The notes beneath the pieces are model-generated. The model saw nothing but the letters and a program-made list of their open reading frames with translations, ran no database searches and was not told the origin of the DNA. 14,325 nucleotides of DNA from an uncultured Prevotella sp. (GTDB lineage Bacteria; Bacteroidota; Bacteroidia; Bacteroidales; Bacteroidaceae): positions 1-14,325 of the forward strand of contig CAAHDP010000436.1 of assembly GCA_900770515.1 (NCBI GenBank), given 5' to 3'. Both the position numbers and the translations under genes were made by a program. Of the stretch, positions 1 through 7,315 are shown piece by piece (within the stretch, counting starts at the first letter, position 1; each line of letters begins with the position of its first letter).

Positions 1-756
1 AAAGGTATTCCATGCCTCATCCAGGAACAGAACTCATACGCAGGTGTGACCAACAAGCTCCTGGCAAAGAAGGCAGAAAAGATATGCGTGGCTTACGAAG
101 GAATGGAACGTTTCTTCCCAGCCGACAAGATTATCATGACGGGAAACCCAGTGCGACAGAACGTGCTGGAGACTACCATCACCAAGGAAGAGGCAAGAAA
201 GCAATTTGGACTCGACCCTGAAAAGAAAACCATCCTGCTCGTGGGCGGAAGCCTCGGAGCAAGAACCATCAACGAGAGCGTGCTGCAGCACCTGGACCTG
301 GTGAAGGAAAGCGGCGTGCAGTTTATCTGGCAGACAGGTAAGTACTACAACGCTGCCATCATGGAGCAGATGAAAGGCAAGGAATTGCCAATGCTCAAGG
401 TTACCGACTTCATCAGCGACATGGGTGCAGCCTACAAGGCAGCCGACCTGGTTATCAGCCGTGCCGGTGCCAGCAGCATCAGCGAGTTCTGCCTCATCGG
501 CAAGCCAGTAATCCTGGTTCCTAGCCCTAACGTGGCAGAAGACCACCAGACCAAGAACGCCATGGCGCTGGTGAACAAGGACGCAGCCATCTACGTGAAG
601 GATGCCGAGGCACCAGAGGTATTGCTGAAAAAGGCAGTAGATACAGTGAAGGACGAAGCCAAGCTCGCCTCACTCTGTGAGAACATCAAGAAATTAGGTT
701 TAAAGAACTCTGCCGACGTCATCGCCGACGAAGTCATCAAATTAGCAACAAAGTAA
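1..756 (+). CDS. murG: MurG, UDP-GlcNAc:lipid-linked MurNAc-pentapeptide transferase (5' partial)
   Basis: MurG adds GlcNAc from UDP-GlcNAc to lipid I, giving lipid II, at the inner face of the cytoplasmic membrane. The reading frame is open from base 1 (KGIPCLIQEQNSYAGVTNKL...), so the gene starts before the window; 251 codons are present, and roughly 110 N-terminal residues are missing if it has the usual length of about 365. Visible family signatures are the LIQEQNSYAG segment at the end of the N-terminal domain, GNPVR, the glycine-rich GGSLGART loop opening the C-terminal UDP-GlcNAc-binding domain, and SRAGASSISE followed by a proline-rich loop and EDHQTKNA. An internal GTG at 46 could be mistaken for a start, but the family homology continues upstream of it. 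The TAA stop overlaps the murC ATG by one base (TAATG), which suggests coupled translation. Confidence 0.96.
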   Translation, partial: KGIPCLIQEQNSYAGVTNKLLAKKAEKICVAYEGMERFFPADKIIMTGNPVRQNVLETTITKEEARKQFGLDPEKKTILLVGGSLGARTINESVLQHLDLVKESGVQFIWQTGKYYNAAIMEQMKGKELPMLKVTDFISDMGAAYKAADLVISRAGASSISEFCLIGKPVILVPSPNVAEDHQTKNAMALVNKDAAIYVKDAEAPEVLLKKAVDTVKDEAKLASLCENIKKLGLKNSADVIADEVIKLATK

Positions 757-2132
757 TGGAAATCAAAGATATCAAAGCTGTTTATTTTGTAGGTGCCGGC
801 GGTATCGGCATGAGCGCCATCGCCAGATACTTCCTCAGCAAGAAGTTGGTAGTAGCAGGATACGACAAGACTCCTTCCAAGCTCACCCATGAGCTGGAGA
901 AAGAGGGCATGCTCATCCACTACGAGGAGAACGTAGACCTCATCCCTGAGGCCTGCAAGGATGCCAAGAGCACCCTGGTGATTTACACACCAGCTATCCC
1001 AGCAGAGCACAAGGAGCTGGTTTTCTTCCATGAAAACGGCTTCACCATCGAGAAGCGTGCTCAGGTACTGGGCACACTGACCCGTACACACAAGGGCTTG
1101 TGCGTAGCCGGCACACACGGCAAGACTTCTACATCTACCATGTGCGCCCACATCATGCACCAGAGCCATGTAGATTGCAATGCCTTCCTGGGTGGTATTT
1201 CCAAGAATTACGGCACCAACTACATCCTCTCTGACAAGAGCGACTACGTAGTAATCGAGGCAGATGAGTTCGACCGCAGCTTCCACTGGTTGCGTCCATG
1301 GATGAGCGTCATCACATCTACCGACCCAGACCACCTCGACATCTACGGCACCAAGGAGGCTTATCTGGAAAGCTTCCGCCACTACACAGAATTGATCCAG
1401 CCGGGCGGTGCCCTCATCATCCACAAAGACCTGGAGATGAAGCAGCACGTGCAGGACGGCGTCAAGATATACGAATACAGCCAGGACGAAGGCGACTTCC
1501 ACGCAGAGAACATCAAGATAGAGAATGGCGGAATCACATTCGACTTCATCTCTCCTATCGAGAACGTGACAGGCGTAGAACTCGGACAGCCTGTGCCAAT
1601 CAACATCACCAACGGTGTAGCTGCAATGGCAATGGCACAGTTGAATGGCTGCACAGCCGATGAGCTGCGCAACGGAATGAAGACATACGGAGGTGTGGAC
1701 CGCCGCTTCGACTTCAAGATCAAGAACGACAAGCTCGTATTCCTCTCCGACTACGCTCATCACCCAAAAGAGATTTACCAGAGTGCGAAGAGCATCCGTG
1801 AGCTGTACAAAGATCGCAAGATTACTGCCATCTTCCAGCCACACCTCTATACCCGCACCCGTGACTTCTACAAGGACTTTGCCAACAGCTTGAGTCTTCT
1901 CGATGAAGTCATCCTCTGCGACATCTATCCAGCCCGTGAGCAGCCTATCCCAGGTGTAACCTCCAAGCTCATCTACGACAACCTGAAACCAGGCGTAGAG
2001 AAGAGCATGATACACAAGGAAGACGTACTCGACCTGGTGAAGAACCGAGACTTCGACGTACTCGTCATCCTGGGAGCCGGCGACCTGGACAACTATGTTC
2101 CTCAAATAACAGAAATATTAGAAAAGAAGTAA
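756..2132 (+). CDS. murC: MurC, UDP-N-acetylmuramate--L-alanine ligase
   Basis: This cytoplasmic ATP-dependent Mur ligase joins L-alanine to UDP-MurNAc, the first step of stem-peptide assembly. The 458 residues match the usual family length. The N-terminal Rossmann-like domain opens with FVGAGGIGMSAIA (about residues 11-23), the P-loop of the central ATPase domain is GTHGKTST (119-126), followed by EADEFDRSF and DPDHLDIYG, and the C-terminal domain carries DRRFDFK and the YAHHPKEI motif. The ATG at 756 is chosen because homology starts within ten residues and it overlaps the murG stop. The next gene, ftsQ, begins directly after the TAA with no intervening base, so murG, murC and ftsQ are almost certainly on one transcript. 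No ddl gene separates murC and ftsQ, as is usual in Bacteroidota. Confidence 0.97.
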   Translation: MEIKDIKAVYFVGAGGIGMSAIARYFLSKKLVVAGYDKTPSKLTHELEKEGMLIHYEENVDLIPEACKDAKSTLVIYTPAIPAEHKELVFFHENGFTIEKRAQVLGTLTRTHKGLCVAGTHGKTSTSTMCAHIMHQSHVDCNAFLGGISKNYGTNYILSDKSDYVVIEADEFDRSFHWLRPWMSVITSTDPDHLDIYGTKEAYLESFRHYTELIQPGGALIIHKDLEMKQHVQDGVKIYEYSQDEGDFHAENIKIENGGITFDFISPIENVTGVELGQPVPINITNGVAAMAMAQLNGCTADELRNGMKTYGGVDRRFDFKIKNDKLVFLSDYAHHPKEIYQSAKSIRELYKDRKITAIFQPHLYTRTRDFYKDFANSLSLLDEVILCDIYPAREQPIPGVTSKLIYDNLKPGVEKSMIHKEDVLDLVKNRDFDVLVILGAGDLDNYVPQITEILEKK

Positions 2133-2927
2133 ATGCATATCAATTGGCAGAAAACCATCATCATCACCCTAGACGTGGCATTGGTCACCTACCTGGGTTT
2201 CGCTTTCACCAAGTTTAACAAACCTGATGAAAAGAACCTGGTGTGCACCAAGGTGAACATCAACATACAGGATGAGATGACCAACGGTTTTCTGAATGCA
2301 AAGGAAATCAAGAAGAGACTGGAGATGAAGAAGCTCTACCCCCTGGAGAAGCCACTCAGCCAAGTGAACTCCAGGATGATAGAGGAGGCACTGAAAACCA
2401 GTCCCTTCGTGAAGACCGCAGAATGCTACAAGACCCAGGAAGGTCTGGTAGATATCTATCTCACCCAGCGCATGCCAATTGTTAGAATCAAGAGCATCAA
2501 CAACGAGGACTACTATGTAGATGATCATTATCAGATCATGCCGAACACCAACTATACGAGCGACATCATCATCGCCACGGGCAACATCAACAAATGGTAC
2601 GCCCAGAAGTATATCTCACTGGTGAGCAAGACTCTGATGACGAACAATCTTTGGAGAAATCAGATTGAGCAGATCAACGTACTGCCCAACAGGGGCATCG
2701 AACTAGTTCCCCGGGTAGGAAACCACATTATATATATAGGTAACCTGCCCGAGAGCAACATCATCAGCAAAAGAGAAAAGGACGTAGAAGCGTTCATCAA
2801 CAAAAAGATGGACCGATTGGAGAAATTCTACAAATATGGACTATCTCAGGCTGGCTGGAACAAATACTCATACATCAATATCGAGTTTGACAACCAGATT
2901 ATTTGCAAAAAGCATCATAACAGCTAA
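2133..2927 (+). CDS. ftsQ: FtsQ, divisome membrane protein with POTRA domain
   Basis: FtsQ is a bitopic inner-membrane protein that links early cytoplasmic divisome proteins to the septal peptidoglycan synthesis complex. The 264 residues show a short cytoplasmic N-terminus (MHINWQK), one hydrophobic segment at about residues 8-26, and then a periplasmic region. Residues about 40-115 fit a POTRA-type domain (NGFLNAKEIKKRL... SPFVKTAECYKT... VDIYLTQRMPIVRI), the last part being the typical end of the domain before the beta domain. Sequence conservation of FtsQ is low, so the call rests on this architecture and on the place between murC and ftsA. It abuts the murC stop; a 43-nt gap with an AAGGA stretch just before the next ATG separates it from ftsA. 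In Bacteroidota this protein is often annotated only as 'cell division protein FtsQ' or hypothetical. Confidence 0.9.
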   Translation: MHINWQKTIIITLDVALVTYLGFAFTKFNKPDEKNLVCTKVNINIQDEMTNGFLNAKEIKKRLEMKKLYPLEKPLSQVNSRMIEEALKTSPFVKTAECYKTQEGLVDIYLTQRMPIVRIKSINNEDYYVDDHYQIMPNTNYTSDIIIATGNINKWYAQKYISLVSKTLMTNNLWRNQIEQINVLPNRGIELVPRVGNHIIYIGNLPESNIISKREKDVEAFINKKMDRLEKFYKYGLSQAGWNKYSYINIEFDNQIICKKHHNS

Positions 2928-2970
2928 TTTAAGGTTAAATAGAAACAGAAAAAGATAATATATAAGGACT

Positions 2971-4416
2971 ATGCCAAAGGAATTTATTGTAGCTATCGAG
3001 CTTGGCTCATCTAAGATGACAGGTATAGCAGGTCAGAAGAATTTGGACGGCAGCATCACCGTACTTGCTGTCGTTCAGGAGAATTCATCTTCTTGCATCA
3101 GAAAGGGTGTTATCTATAACATCGACAAGACGGGGCAGTGCCTCATCAGCATCATCAAGAAGTTGAAGAATATTCTCCAGCAAGACATCACCCAGGTATA
3201 CGTGGGTGTAGGCGGCAGATCTATCAGAAGTCTGAAAAACGTCATCGTGAAGGATCTGCCTGGAGCTTCCATCATCTCGCAAGACATGATCAACGAGCTC
3301 ATGGACATCAACCGCAACATGACGTATCCAGATCAGGAGATTCTGGATGCAGCAACCCAGGAATACAAGATAGACAACCAGTATCAGATAGACCCTGTAG
3401 GCATACAGTGCAACCATCTGGAGGGTATCTTCCTGAACATACTCTGGCGCAAGAACTTCTACAACAACATCAACACTTGCTTCGAAAACGCCAATATCTC
3501 TATTGCAGAGATGTACTTGGCTCCTTTGGCTATGGCAGACAGTGTCCTTACTGACTCTGAGAAGCGTGCAGGATGTATGCTCGTAGATTTGGGCGCTGAT
3601 ACAACGACCGTATCCGTATATTATAAAGGTATATTACGCCATCTCTCTGTCATTCCATTGGGCGGCAACAACATCACCAAGGATCTGACTTGCCTGCAGC
3701 TTGAGGAAGCTGACGCAGAGAAGATGAAACTGAAATACGCCAAGGCATACACCGACATCGCCAATATGGACCAGGCACTTCTCTATCCTGTAGATAAGGA
3801 CAGAAGCGTGGAGAGCAAGAAGTTCATCGAAATCGTAGAGGCTCGCGTTGAGGAAATCGTGGAGAATGCCTGGTTCCAGGTTCCTGCGGAATTCTCAGAC
3901 AAGCTGATGGGCGGCATCGTATTGACCGGTGGTGGCAGCAACATGCCGGAAATCGACAAGGTATTCAAGAACCATACCCATATTGACAAGGTGCGCATTG
4001 CCAAGTTCGTTACCCAGACCATCAATTCGAAGGACCAGAAGATCAACAGCCGCAACGGTATGATGAACACCATCCTGGGACTCCTGGCCAAGGGCGACAT
4101 GAACTGTGCCGGCAACGAATTCGGACAGGATCTCTTCGACAATCTCGACAACCACACTTCTACCGTTGATACCCACAGAACTACACGCAACCCTAACGAC
4201 ACCACAGGTTTGGGCGTAGTTCAGACAGAGGAAATCAAGAAGAAGGCAGAGGAAGAGGCTCGCCGCAAGAAGGAACAGGAGGAAGAGGAAGCAAGACGCC
4301 TGGCTGAGATTGAAGCCGAGGAAGAAGCCAAGCGCAGAAAGGAGAACAGCCTCGTACACAAGTTTATGAGAGGATTCAAGAAATTCGTCAAGGATACCAT
4401 CTCAGAGGAAGAATAA
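2971..4416 (+). CDS. ftsA: FtsA, actin-like membrane anchor of FtsZ, with long charged C-terminal helix
   Basis: FtsA is an actin-fold ATPase that tethers FtsZ filaments to the membrane and recruits later divisome proteins. The 481 residues begin with the phosphate-1 loop region (FIVAIELGSSKMTGIAG), continue through the FtsA-specific 1C subdomain (VYVGVGGRSIRS), the phosphate-2 motif MLVDLGADTTTVSVY, and the adenosine motif IVLTGGGSNMPEI. Beyond the actin fold, residues about 420-458 are a run of Glu, Arg, Lys and Ala with two EEEARR repeats (427-432 and 438-443), predicted to be a long charged helix. Residues about 460-477 (SLVHKFMRGFKKFVKDTI) form an amphipathic basic helix that fits the membrane-targeting sequence. 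The charged spacer makes the protein longer than the roughly 420 residues of E. coli FtsA. It sits between ftsQ and ftsZ, 30 nt before ftsZ, with no promoter motif seen in either gap. Confidence 0.96.
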   Translation: MPKEFIVAIELGSSKMTGIAGQKNLDGSITVLAVVQENSSSCIRKGVIYNIDKTGQCLISIIKKLKNILQQDITQVYVGVGGRSIRSLKNVIVKDLPGASIISQDMINELMDINRNMTYPDQEILDAATQEYKIDNQYQIDPVGIQCNHLEGIFLNILWRKNFYNNINTCFENANISIAEMYLAPLAMADSVLTDSEKRAGCMLVDLGADTTTVSVYYKGILRHLSVIPLGGNNITKDLTCLQLEEADAEKMKLKYAKAYTDIANMDQALLYPVDKDRSVESKKFIEIVEARVEEIVENAWFQVPAEFSDKLMGGIVLTGGGSNMPEIDKVFKNHTHIDKVRIAKFVTQTINSKDQKINSRNGMMNTILGLLAKGDMNCAGNEFGQDLFDNLDNHTSTVDTHRTTRNPNDTTGLGVVQTEEIKKKAEEEARRKKEQEEEEARRLAEIEAEEEAKRRKENSLVHKFMRGFKKFVKDTISEEE

Positions 4417-4446
4417 GAAAGAATAACATTTTAGAATTATACTATT

Positions 4447-5784
4447 ATGCTAGATAACGGAAATACTCCACATATTCTGGACTTTGGAGAGCCAGAAAAA
4501 GAAAACAGCATCATCAAGGTGATTGGTGTGGGTGGTGGTGGCGGTAACGCCGTAAACCACATGTATCGTGAGGGCATCCACGACGTAAGCTTCGTATTGT
4601 GCAACACGGACAATCAGGCACTCAACGATTCTCCTGTACCTGTCCACCTGCAGTTGGGCAAGGAAGGATTGGGAGCCGGCAACAAGCCTGCCAAGGCACG
4701 CCAGGCAGCCGAGGAAACCCTGGAAGAAATCAAGCACATGCTCAACGACGGAACCAAGATGGCTTTCATCACCGCAGGTATGGGTGGTGGTACCGGAACT
4801 GGTGCTGCCCCTGTCATTGCCCGCGTGAGCAAGGAACTGGGCATCCTGACCGTAGGTATCGTTACCATCCCATTCCGCTTCGAAGGTCCAAAGAAGATAG
4901 ACCAGGCGCTGGATGGCGTTGAGGAAATGTCAAAGCACGTTGATGCCCTGCTGGTTATCAACAACGAGCGACTTCGCCAGATTTATCCAGACCTCGCCGT
5001 GCTCGATGCATTCGGCAAGGCGGATGACACCCTGAGCGTAGCTGCCAAGAGTATCGCAGAAATCATCACCGTTCACGGACTCATCAACCTCGACTTCAAC
5101 GACGTGAAGACCGTATTGAAGGATGGTGGTGTTGCCATCATGAGTACGGGATACGGTGAGGGCGAAGGTCGTGTGAAGAAGGCCATCGAAGATGCCTTGA
5201 ATTCACCATTGCTCAACGACAACGACGTATTCAACTCTAAGAAGATTCTGCTGAGCATCGCATTCGCCAGCGAGAAGAAGGACAACCCTGGTTTGACCAT
5301 GGATGAGATGAACGACGTGAACGACTTCATGGAGAAATTCGGCGAGGACTTCGAGCTGAAGTGGGGACTTGCCATCGACCCAGAGCTGGGCAGCCGAGTA
5401 AAGGTAACCGTACTGGCTACCGGTTTCGGACTCGAAGACGTGGAGGGCATGAACCGCCACATCAAGAAGCATACGGAGGAGGAAGCCCGCCGCATGGCAG
5501 AAGAGGAAGAGACAAGAGCCGAGCGCCAGAACCGAAGAGAGCGCTACTATGGTTCAGACGGCAACTCTACGCAGTATAAGCGTCATCCACACATCTTCCT
5601 GTTCCGCCCTGAGGATCTGGACAACGAGGATGTAATCCTGCAGGTAGAGAATACTCCTACCTACAAGCGTACACGCCAGACTCTGGAAGACATCCGCAAC
5701 CTGGCTTCAGGCAATGTGGAAGTGGAAGAGGCTAAGAAAAAAGACGATAACGACTCTATTCAGGGAGTTATCAGTTTCGCCTAA
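4447..5784 (+). CDS. ftsZ: FtsZ, tubulin-like division GTPase
   Basis: FtsZ polymerises into the cytokinetic ring and hydrolyses GTP at filament interfaces. Of 445 residues, the N-terminal nucleotide-binding domain shows GVGGGGGNAVNHM (27-39) and the tubulin signature GMGGGTGTGAAP (111-122); the T7 synergy loop NLDFND lies at 214-219 with Asp216 and Asp219 in place to complete the GTPase site of the next subunit. After the globular core (to about 335) comes a charged segment with EEEARR at 344-349, then a linker. The usual extreme C-terminal peptide that binds FtsA (D/E-I-P-x-[FY]-L-R) is not at the end; the closest match is NTPTYKRTR at 402-410, followed by 35 further residues ending GVISFA. 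It is the last gene of the + strand division cluster and converges with recO. Confidence 0.97.
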   Translation: MLDNGNTPHILDFGEPEKENSIIKVIGVGGGGGNAVNHMYREGIHDVSFVLCNTDNQALNDSPVPVHLQLGKEGLGAGNKPAKARQAAEETLEEIKHMLNDGTKMAFITAGMGGGTGTGAAPVIARVSKELGILTVGIVTIPFRFEGPKKIDQALDGVEEMSKHVDALLVINNERLRQIYPDLAVLDAFGKADDTLSVAAKSIAEIITVHGLINLDFNDVKTVLKDGGVAIMSTGYGEGEGRVKKAIEDALNSPLLNDNDVFNSKKILLSIAFASEKKDNPGLTMDEMNDVNDFMEKFGEDFELKWGLAIDPELGSRVKVTVLATGFGLEDVEGMNRHIKKHTEEEARRMAEEEETRAERQNRRERYYGSDGNSTQYKRHPHIFLFRPEDLDNEDVILQVENTPTYKRTRQTLEDIRNLASGNVEVEEAKKKDDNDSIQGVISFA

Positions 5785-5803
5785 CTGCCCCACCGCATGA
5801 AGC

Positions 5804-5836
5804 CTTCCCTCATCCCCTCGCCACGAGGAAAGGGGA
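5804..5836. terminator. Possible terminator between convergent ftsZ and recO
   Basis: A stem CCTCG (5816-5820) / CGAGG (5824-5828) with loop CCA is extended imperfectly by TTCCC (from about 5805) pairing with GGGGAA (up to 5836). It occupies almost all of the 56-nt gap between two genes that end face to face, where a bidirectional terminator is expected. There is no T-run on the + side, so the call is weak. Confidence 0.35.
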
Positions 5837-5840
5837 AAGA

Positions 5841-6566
5841 CTAGGCAAAGAGTTCCTTCAGAACAGAAAAGCTTTTCAGTTCCGGGAATCCCGGAACATG
5901 AATCTTATAATATTGCAATATCACCTCTATACAGCGGTTCCGATCCATTCGGGACATTGTATAGAGGTGCATTGTTTCATAGCTCAACCTGAACAGGCTC
6001 ACCATACGCAGGGAATCCTCCTTATTTAAATAATGTGTATGCGTAGGCACGAAGGAAACAAAGCGGCCCTCCTCTAAGTCAAAGTAATCGCCCGTGACTC
6101 CACTTTCCAGATTCGGAGAGAAGCCCAGGAAGAAGGTAAGGCGAACCATGAAGACGATGTGAAAGTTGGCAAAGCCCTCTCTGGCACGGTCGAGCCACAA
6201 GACACTTTCCTCAATAAACGAGAACAAAGGCATGTTAGCCTGTTCGTTGCGGGTGGCCTGCCCCAGGAGTTCAGCAAGAAACATCGACATCGCCAACTTA
6301 AACGGCGAGAAGGGAATATCCACGAATGGAGAGGAGATGGCAACATCCTTGATTCGTTGCAGACTTGCTTTCGGACGATGGTCAAACTCCAGGTTCAGCA
6401 ACATCAGGGGCTGGAACAGCTGTCGCTTCATCTTCGACTTGGAAGATTTGGGAATTTTAACCATAAAAGATAGTCTGCCCAACTTTTCCGTGAAGAAATC
6501 CACGATAAGCTGTGCATCACCATATTTAATCGTTTGCAGCACAATGGCTCTAGTTTTTACTTCCAT
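5841..6566 (-). CDS. recO: RecO, DNA repair and recombination mediator
   Basis: RecO works with RecR to load RecA onto SSB-coated single-stranded DNA in gap repair. The 241 residues match the family length. The N-terminal OB-fold is recognisable from the opening TRAIVLQTIKYGDAQLIVDFFTEKLGRL-like strands (written here in part) and the basic segment KIPKSSKSKMKRQLFQP; the helical C-terminal domain includes FLAELLGQ and ends with KIHVPGFPELKSF, a pattern I associate with Bacteroidota RecO. Only one cysteine (in NRCIEV) is present, so the zinc finger found in some RecO proteins is absent. The ATG at 6566 is supported by a TAnnTTTG promoter motif about 28 nt upstream. The gene is convergent with ftsZ and divergent from tRNA-Glu. 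Confidence 0.9.
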   Translation of the reverse strand: MEVKTRAIVLQTIKYGDAQLIVDFFTEKLGRLSFMVKIPKSSKSKMKRQLFQPLMLLNLEFDHRPKASLQRIKDVAISSPFVDIPFSPFKLAMSMFLAELLGQATRNEQANMPLFSFIEESVLWLDRAREGFANFHIVFMVRLTFFLGFSPNLESGVTGDYFDLEEGRFVSFVPTHTHYLNKEDSLRMVSLFRLSYETMHLYTMSRMDRNRCIEVILQYYKIHVPGFPELKSFSVLKELFA

Positions 6567-6593
6567 TTTGTCTATAATTGTTTAAAAACAGGG

Positions 6594-6601
6594 CAAAATT
6601 A
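6594..6601 (-). promoter_or_regulatory. Bacteroidota-type promoter -7 element for recO
   Basis: On the - strand this reads TAATTTTG, an exact match to the TAnnTTTG -7 consensus of the Bacteroidota primary sigma factor. A TTTC about 20 nt upstream is a partial match to the -33 TTTG box. The motif lies 27 bases before the recO ATG, which predicts a leader of roughly 20 nt. Confidence 0.6.
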
Positions 6602-6640
6602 CAAAAAAACAAGCATTTAGCGAAAATTTTCCCAAAAAAA

Positions 6641-6672
6641 TTTGTGAGATTCGAAAAAAAGTAGTAACTTTG
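6641..6672 (+). promoter_or_regulatory. Bacteroidota-type promoter for tRNA-Glu and rpsT
   Basis: TTTG at 6641-6644 and TAACTTTG at 6665-6672 are separated by 20 bases, matching the TTTG-N19-21-TAnnTTTG arrangement. The tRNA begins 18 bases after the -7 element. No second promoter motif is seen before rpsT, so this one probably serves both. Confidence 0.8.
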
Positions 6673-6690
6673 CACCCGCAAATAAGCAAT

Positions 6691-6762
6691 GGTCCCTTCG
6701 TCTATCGGTTAGGACGAGAGATTTTCATTCTCTAAAGAGCAGTTCGACTCTGCTAGGGACTA
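6691..6762 (+). tRNA. tRNA-Glu (anticodon TTC)
   Basis: The sequence folds into a full cloverleaf. The acceptor arm is GGTCCCT (6691-6697) with AGGGACT (6755-6761), including a G-U pair at the end. The D stem GTCT/GGAC encloses a loop with GGTTA, and the anticodon stem AGAGA (6717-6721)/TCTCT (6729-6733) encloses TTTTCAT, giving anticodon TTC at 6724-6726. The T arm is AGCAG/CTGCT with loop TTCGACT, and A6762 is the discriminator base. The CCA end is not encoded (CAA follows), so it must be added after transcription. The gene sits 37 nt upstream of rpsT. Confidence 0.95.
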
Positions 6763-6799
6763 CAAACATTATAAAGAATAAAAAAATATAAACATAGAG

Positions 6800-7054
6800 A
6801 TGGCAAATCACAAATCATCAATCAAGAGAATCCGTCAGGACAAGAAGAAGGCTTTGCATAACAAGTACTATGCAAAGACTATGCGCAATGCCGTTCGCAA
6901 GTTGCGCAACATGTCTGACAAGGAGGAGGCTGCAAAGCTCTATCCTACAGTTCAGAAGCTTTTAGACAAGTTGGCTAAGATCAACGTTATTCATGAGAAC
7001 AAGGCTGCTAACTTGAAGTCTGGTCTTACTCAGCACATCGCAAAGTTGGCCTAA
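6800..7054 (+). CDS. rpsT: 30S ribosomal protein S20
   Basis: S20 is a primary binding protein of the 5' domain of 16S rRNA in the small subunit. The 84-residue, highly basic, helical sequence opens with [17 protein letters not shown] and contains the conserved [16 protein letters not shown] segment and a C-terminal helix ending [10 protein letters not shown], all typical of the family at its normal length. The leader just before the ATG is AT-rich with only a weak GAG; this is usual for Bacteroidota. It has no promoter motif of its own in the 37-nt gap after the tRNA and is followed by a clear hairpin terminator. Confidence 0.97.
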   Translation: MANHKSSIKRIRQDKKKALHNKYYAKTMRNAVRKLRNMSDKEEAAKLYPTVQKLLDKLAKINVIHENKAANLKSGLTQHIAKLA

Positions 7055-7079
7055 CTTATAAGTCAAAGCAAAAGACATA

Positions 7080-7128
7080 AATAAGGCTGCATTCCTTTCA
7101 AGAGGATTGCAGCCTTATTCTTGTTTTC
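7080..7128 (+). terminator. Intrinsic terminator after rpsT
   Basis: The arms AATAAGGCTGCATTCCT (7080-7096) and AGGATTGCAGCCTTATT (7103-7119) pair over 17 positions with a single T-T mismatch, closing a six-base loop (TTCAAG). A T-rich stretch (CTTGTTTTCC) follows. It lies 26 bases after the rpsT stop codon. Confidence 0.85.
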
Positions 7129-7283
7129 CAAAGTATGTTTTCCTTCCCTATTTTGTTATCGGAAACAGCACGTTTTACCCTCTTTTTTCCCCTATTTCTT
7201 CTACATATTTGAAAACTTCACGTTTTCTTGTTTTTTTCGCTATTTTTCACAAAGAAAACCTTCTGAATCTCAGCTTTTTTTAG

Positions 7284-7291
7284 TATCTTTG
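7284..7291 (+). promoter_or_regulatory. Bacteroidota-type promoter -7 element for gyrB
   Basis: TATCTTTG matches TAnnTTTG exactly and lies 24 bases before the gyrB ATG. The -33 region (around 7260-7263, CTTC) is a poor match to TTTG. The position supports the ATG at 7316 as the start, because any upstream start would lie in or before the promoter. Confidence 0.65.
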
Positions 7292-7315
7292 CACGGAAAT
7301 AAGACAATTCTAAAA

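Noticed and set aside
34..546. 170-codon open frame on the - strand opposite murG
   Set aside because: Antisense to a clearly conserved glycosyltransferase domain; no motif or start signal.
591..2105. 504-codon open frame on the - strand opposite murC
   Set aside because: It is a shadow of the strongly biased codons of murG and murC; the translation has no recognisable motif, and there is no promoter for it.
3895..4359. Leu/Phe-rich - strand frame opposite the ftsA tail that resembles a membrane protein
   Set aside because: The hydrophobicity comes from the complement of Glu/Lys/Arg codons (GAG/GAA/AAG read as CTC/TTC/CTT), not from a real membrane gene.
6691..6762. tRNA-Glu 3' end as an integration site for a mobile element
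   Set aside because: No integrase, no duplicated tRNA end, and the housekeeping gene rpsT follows directly.
7121..7315. In-frame upstream extension of gyrB from a TTG at 7121
   Set aside because: It overlaps the T-tract of the rpsT terminator and the TATCTTTG promoter motif, encodes a Phe/Ser-rich stretch unlike GyrB, and the ATG at 7316 gives a normal N-terminus.
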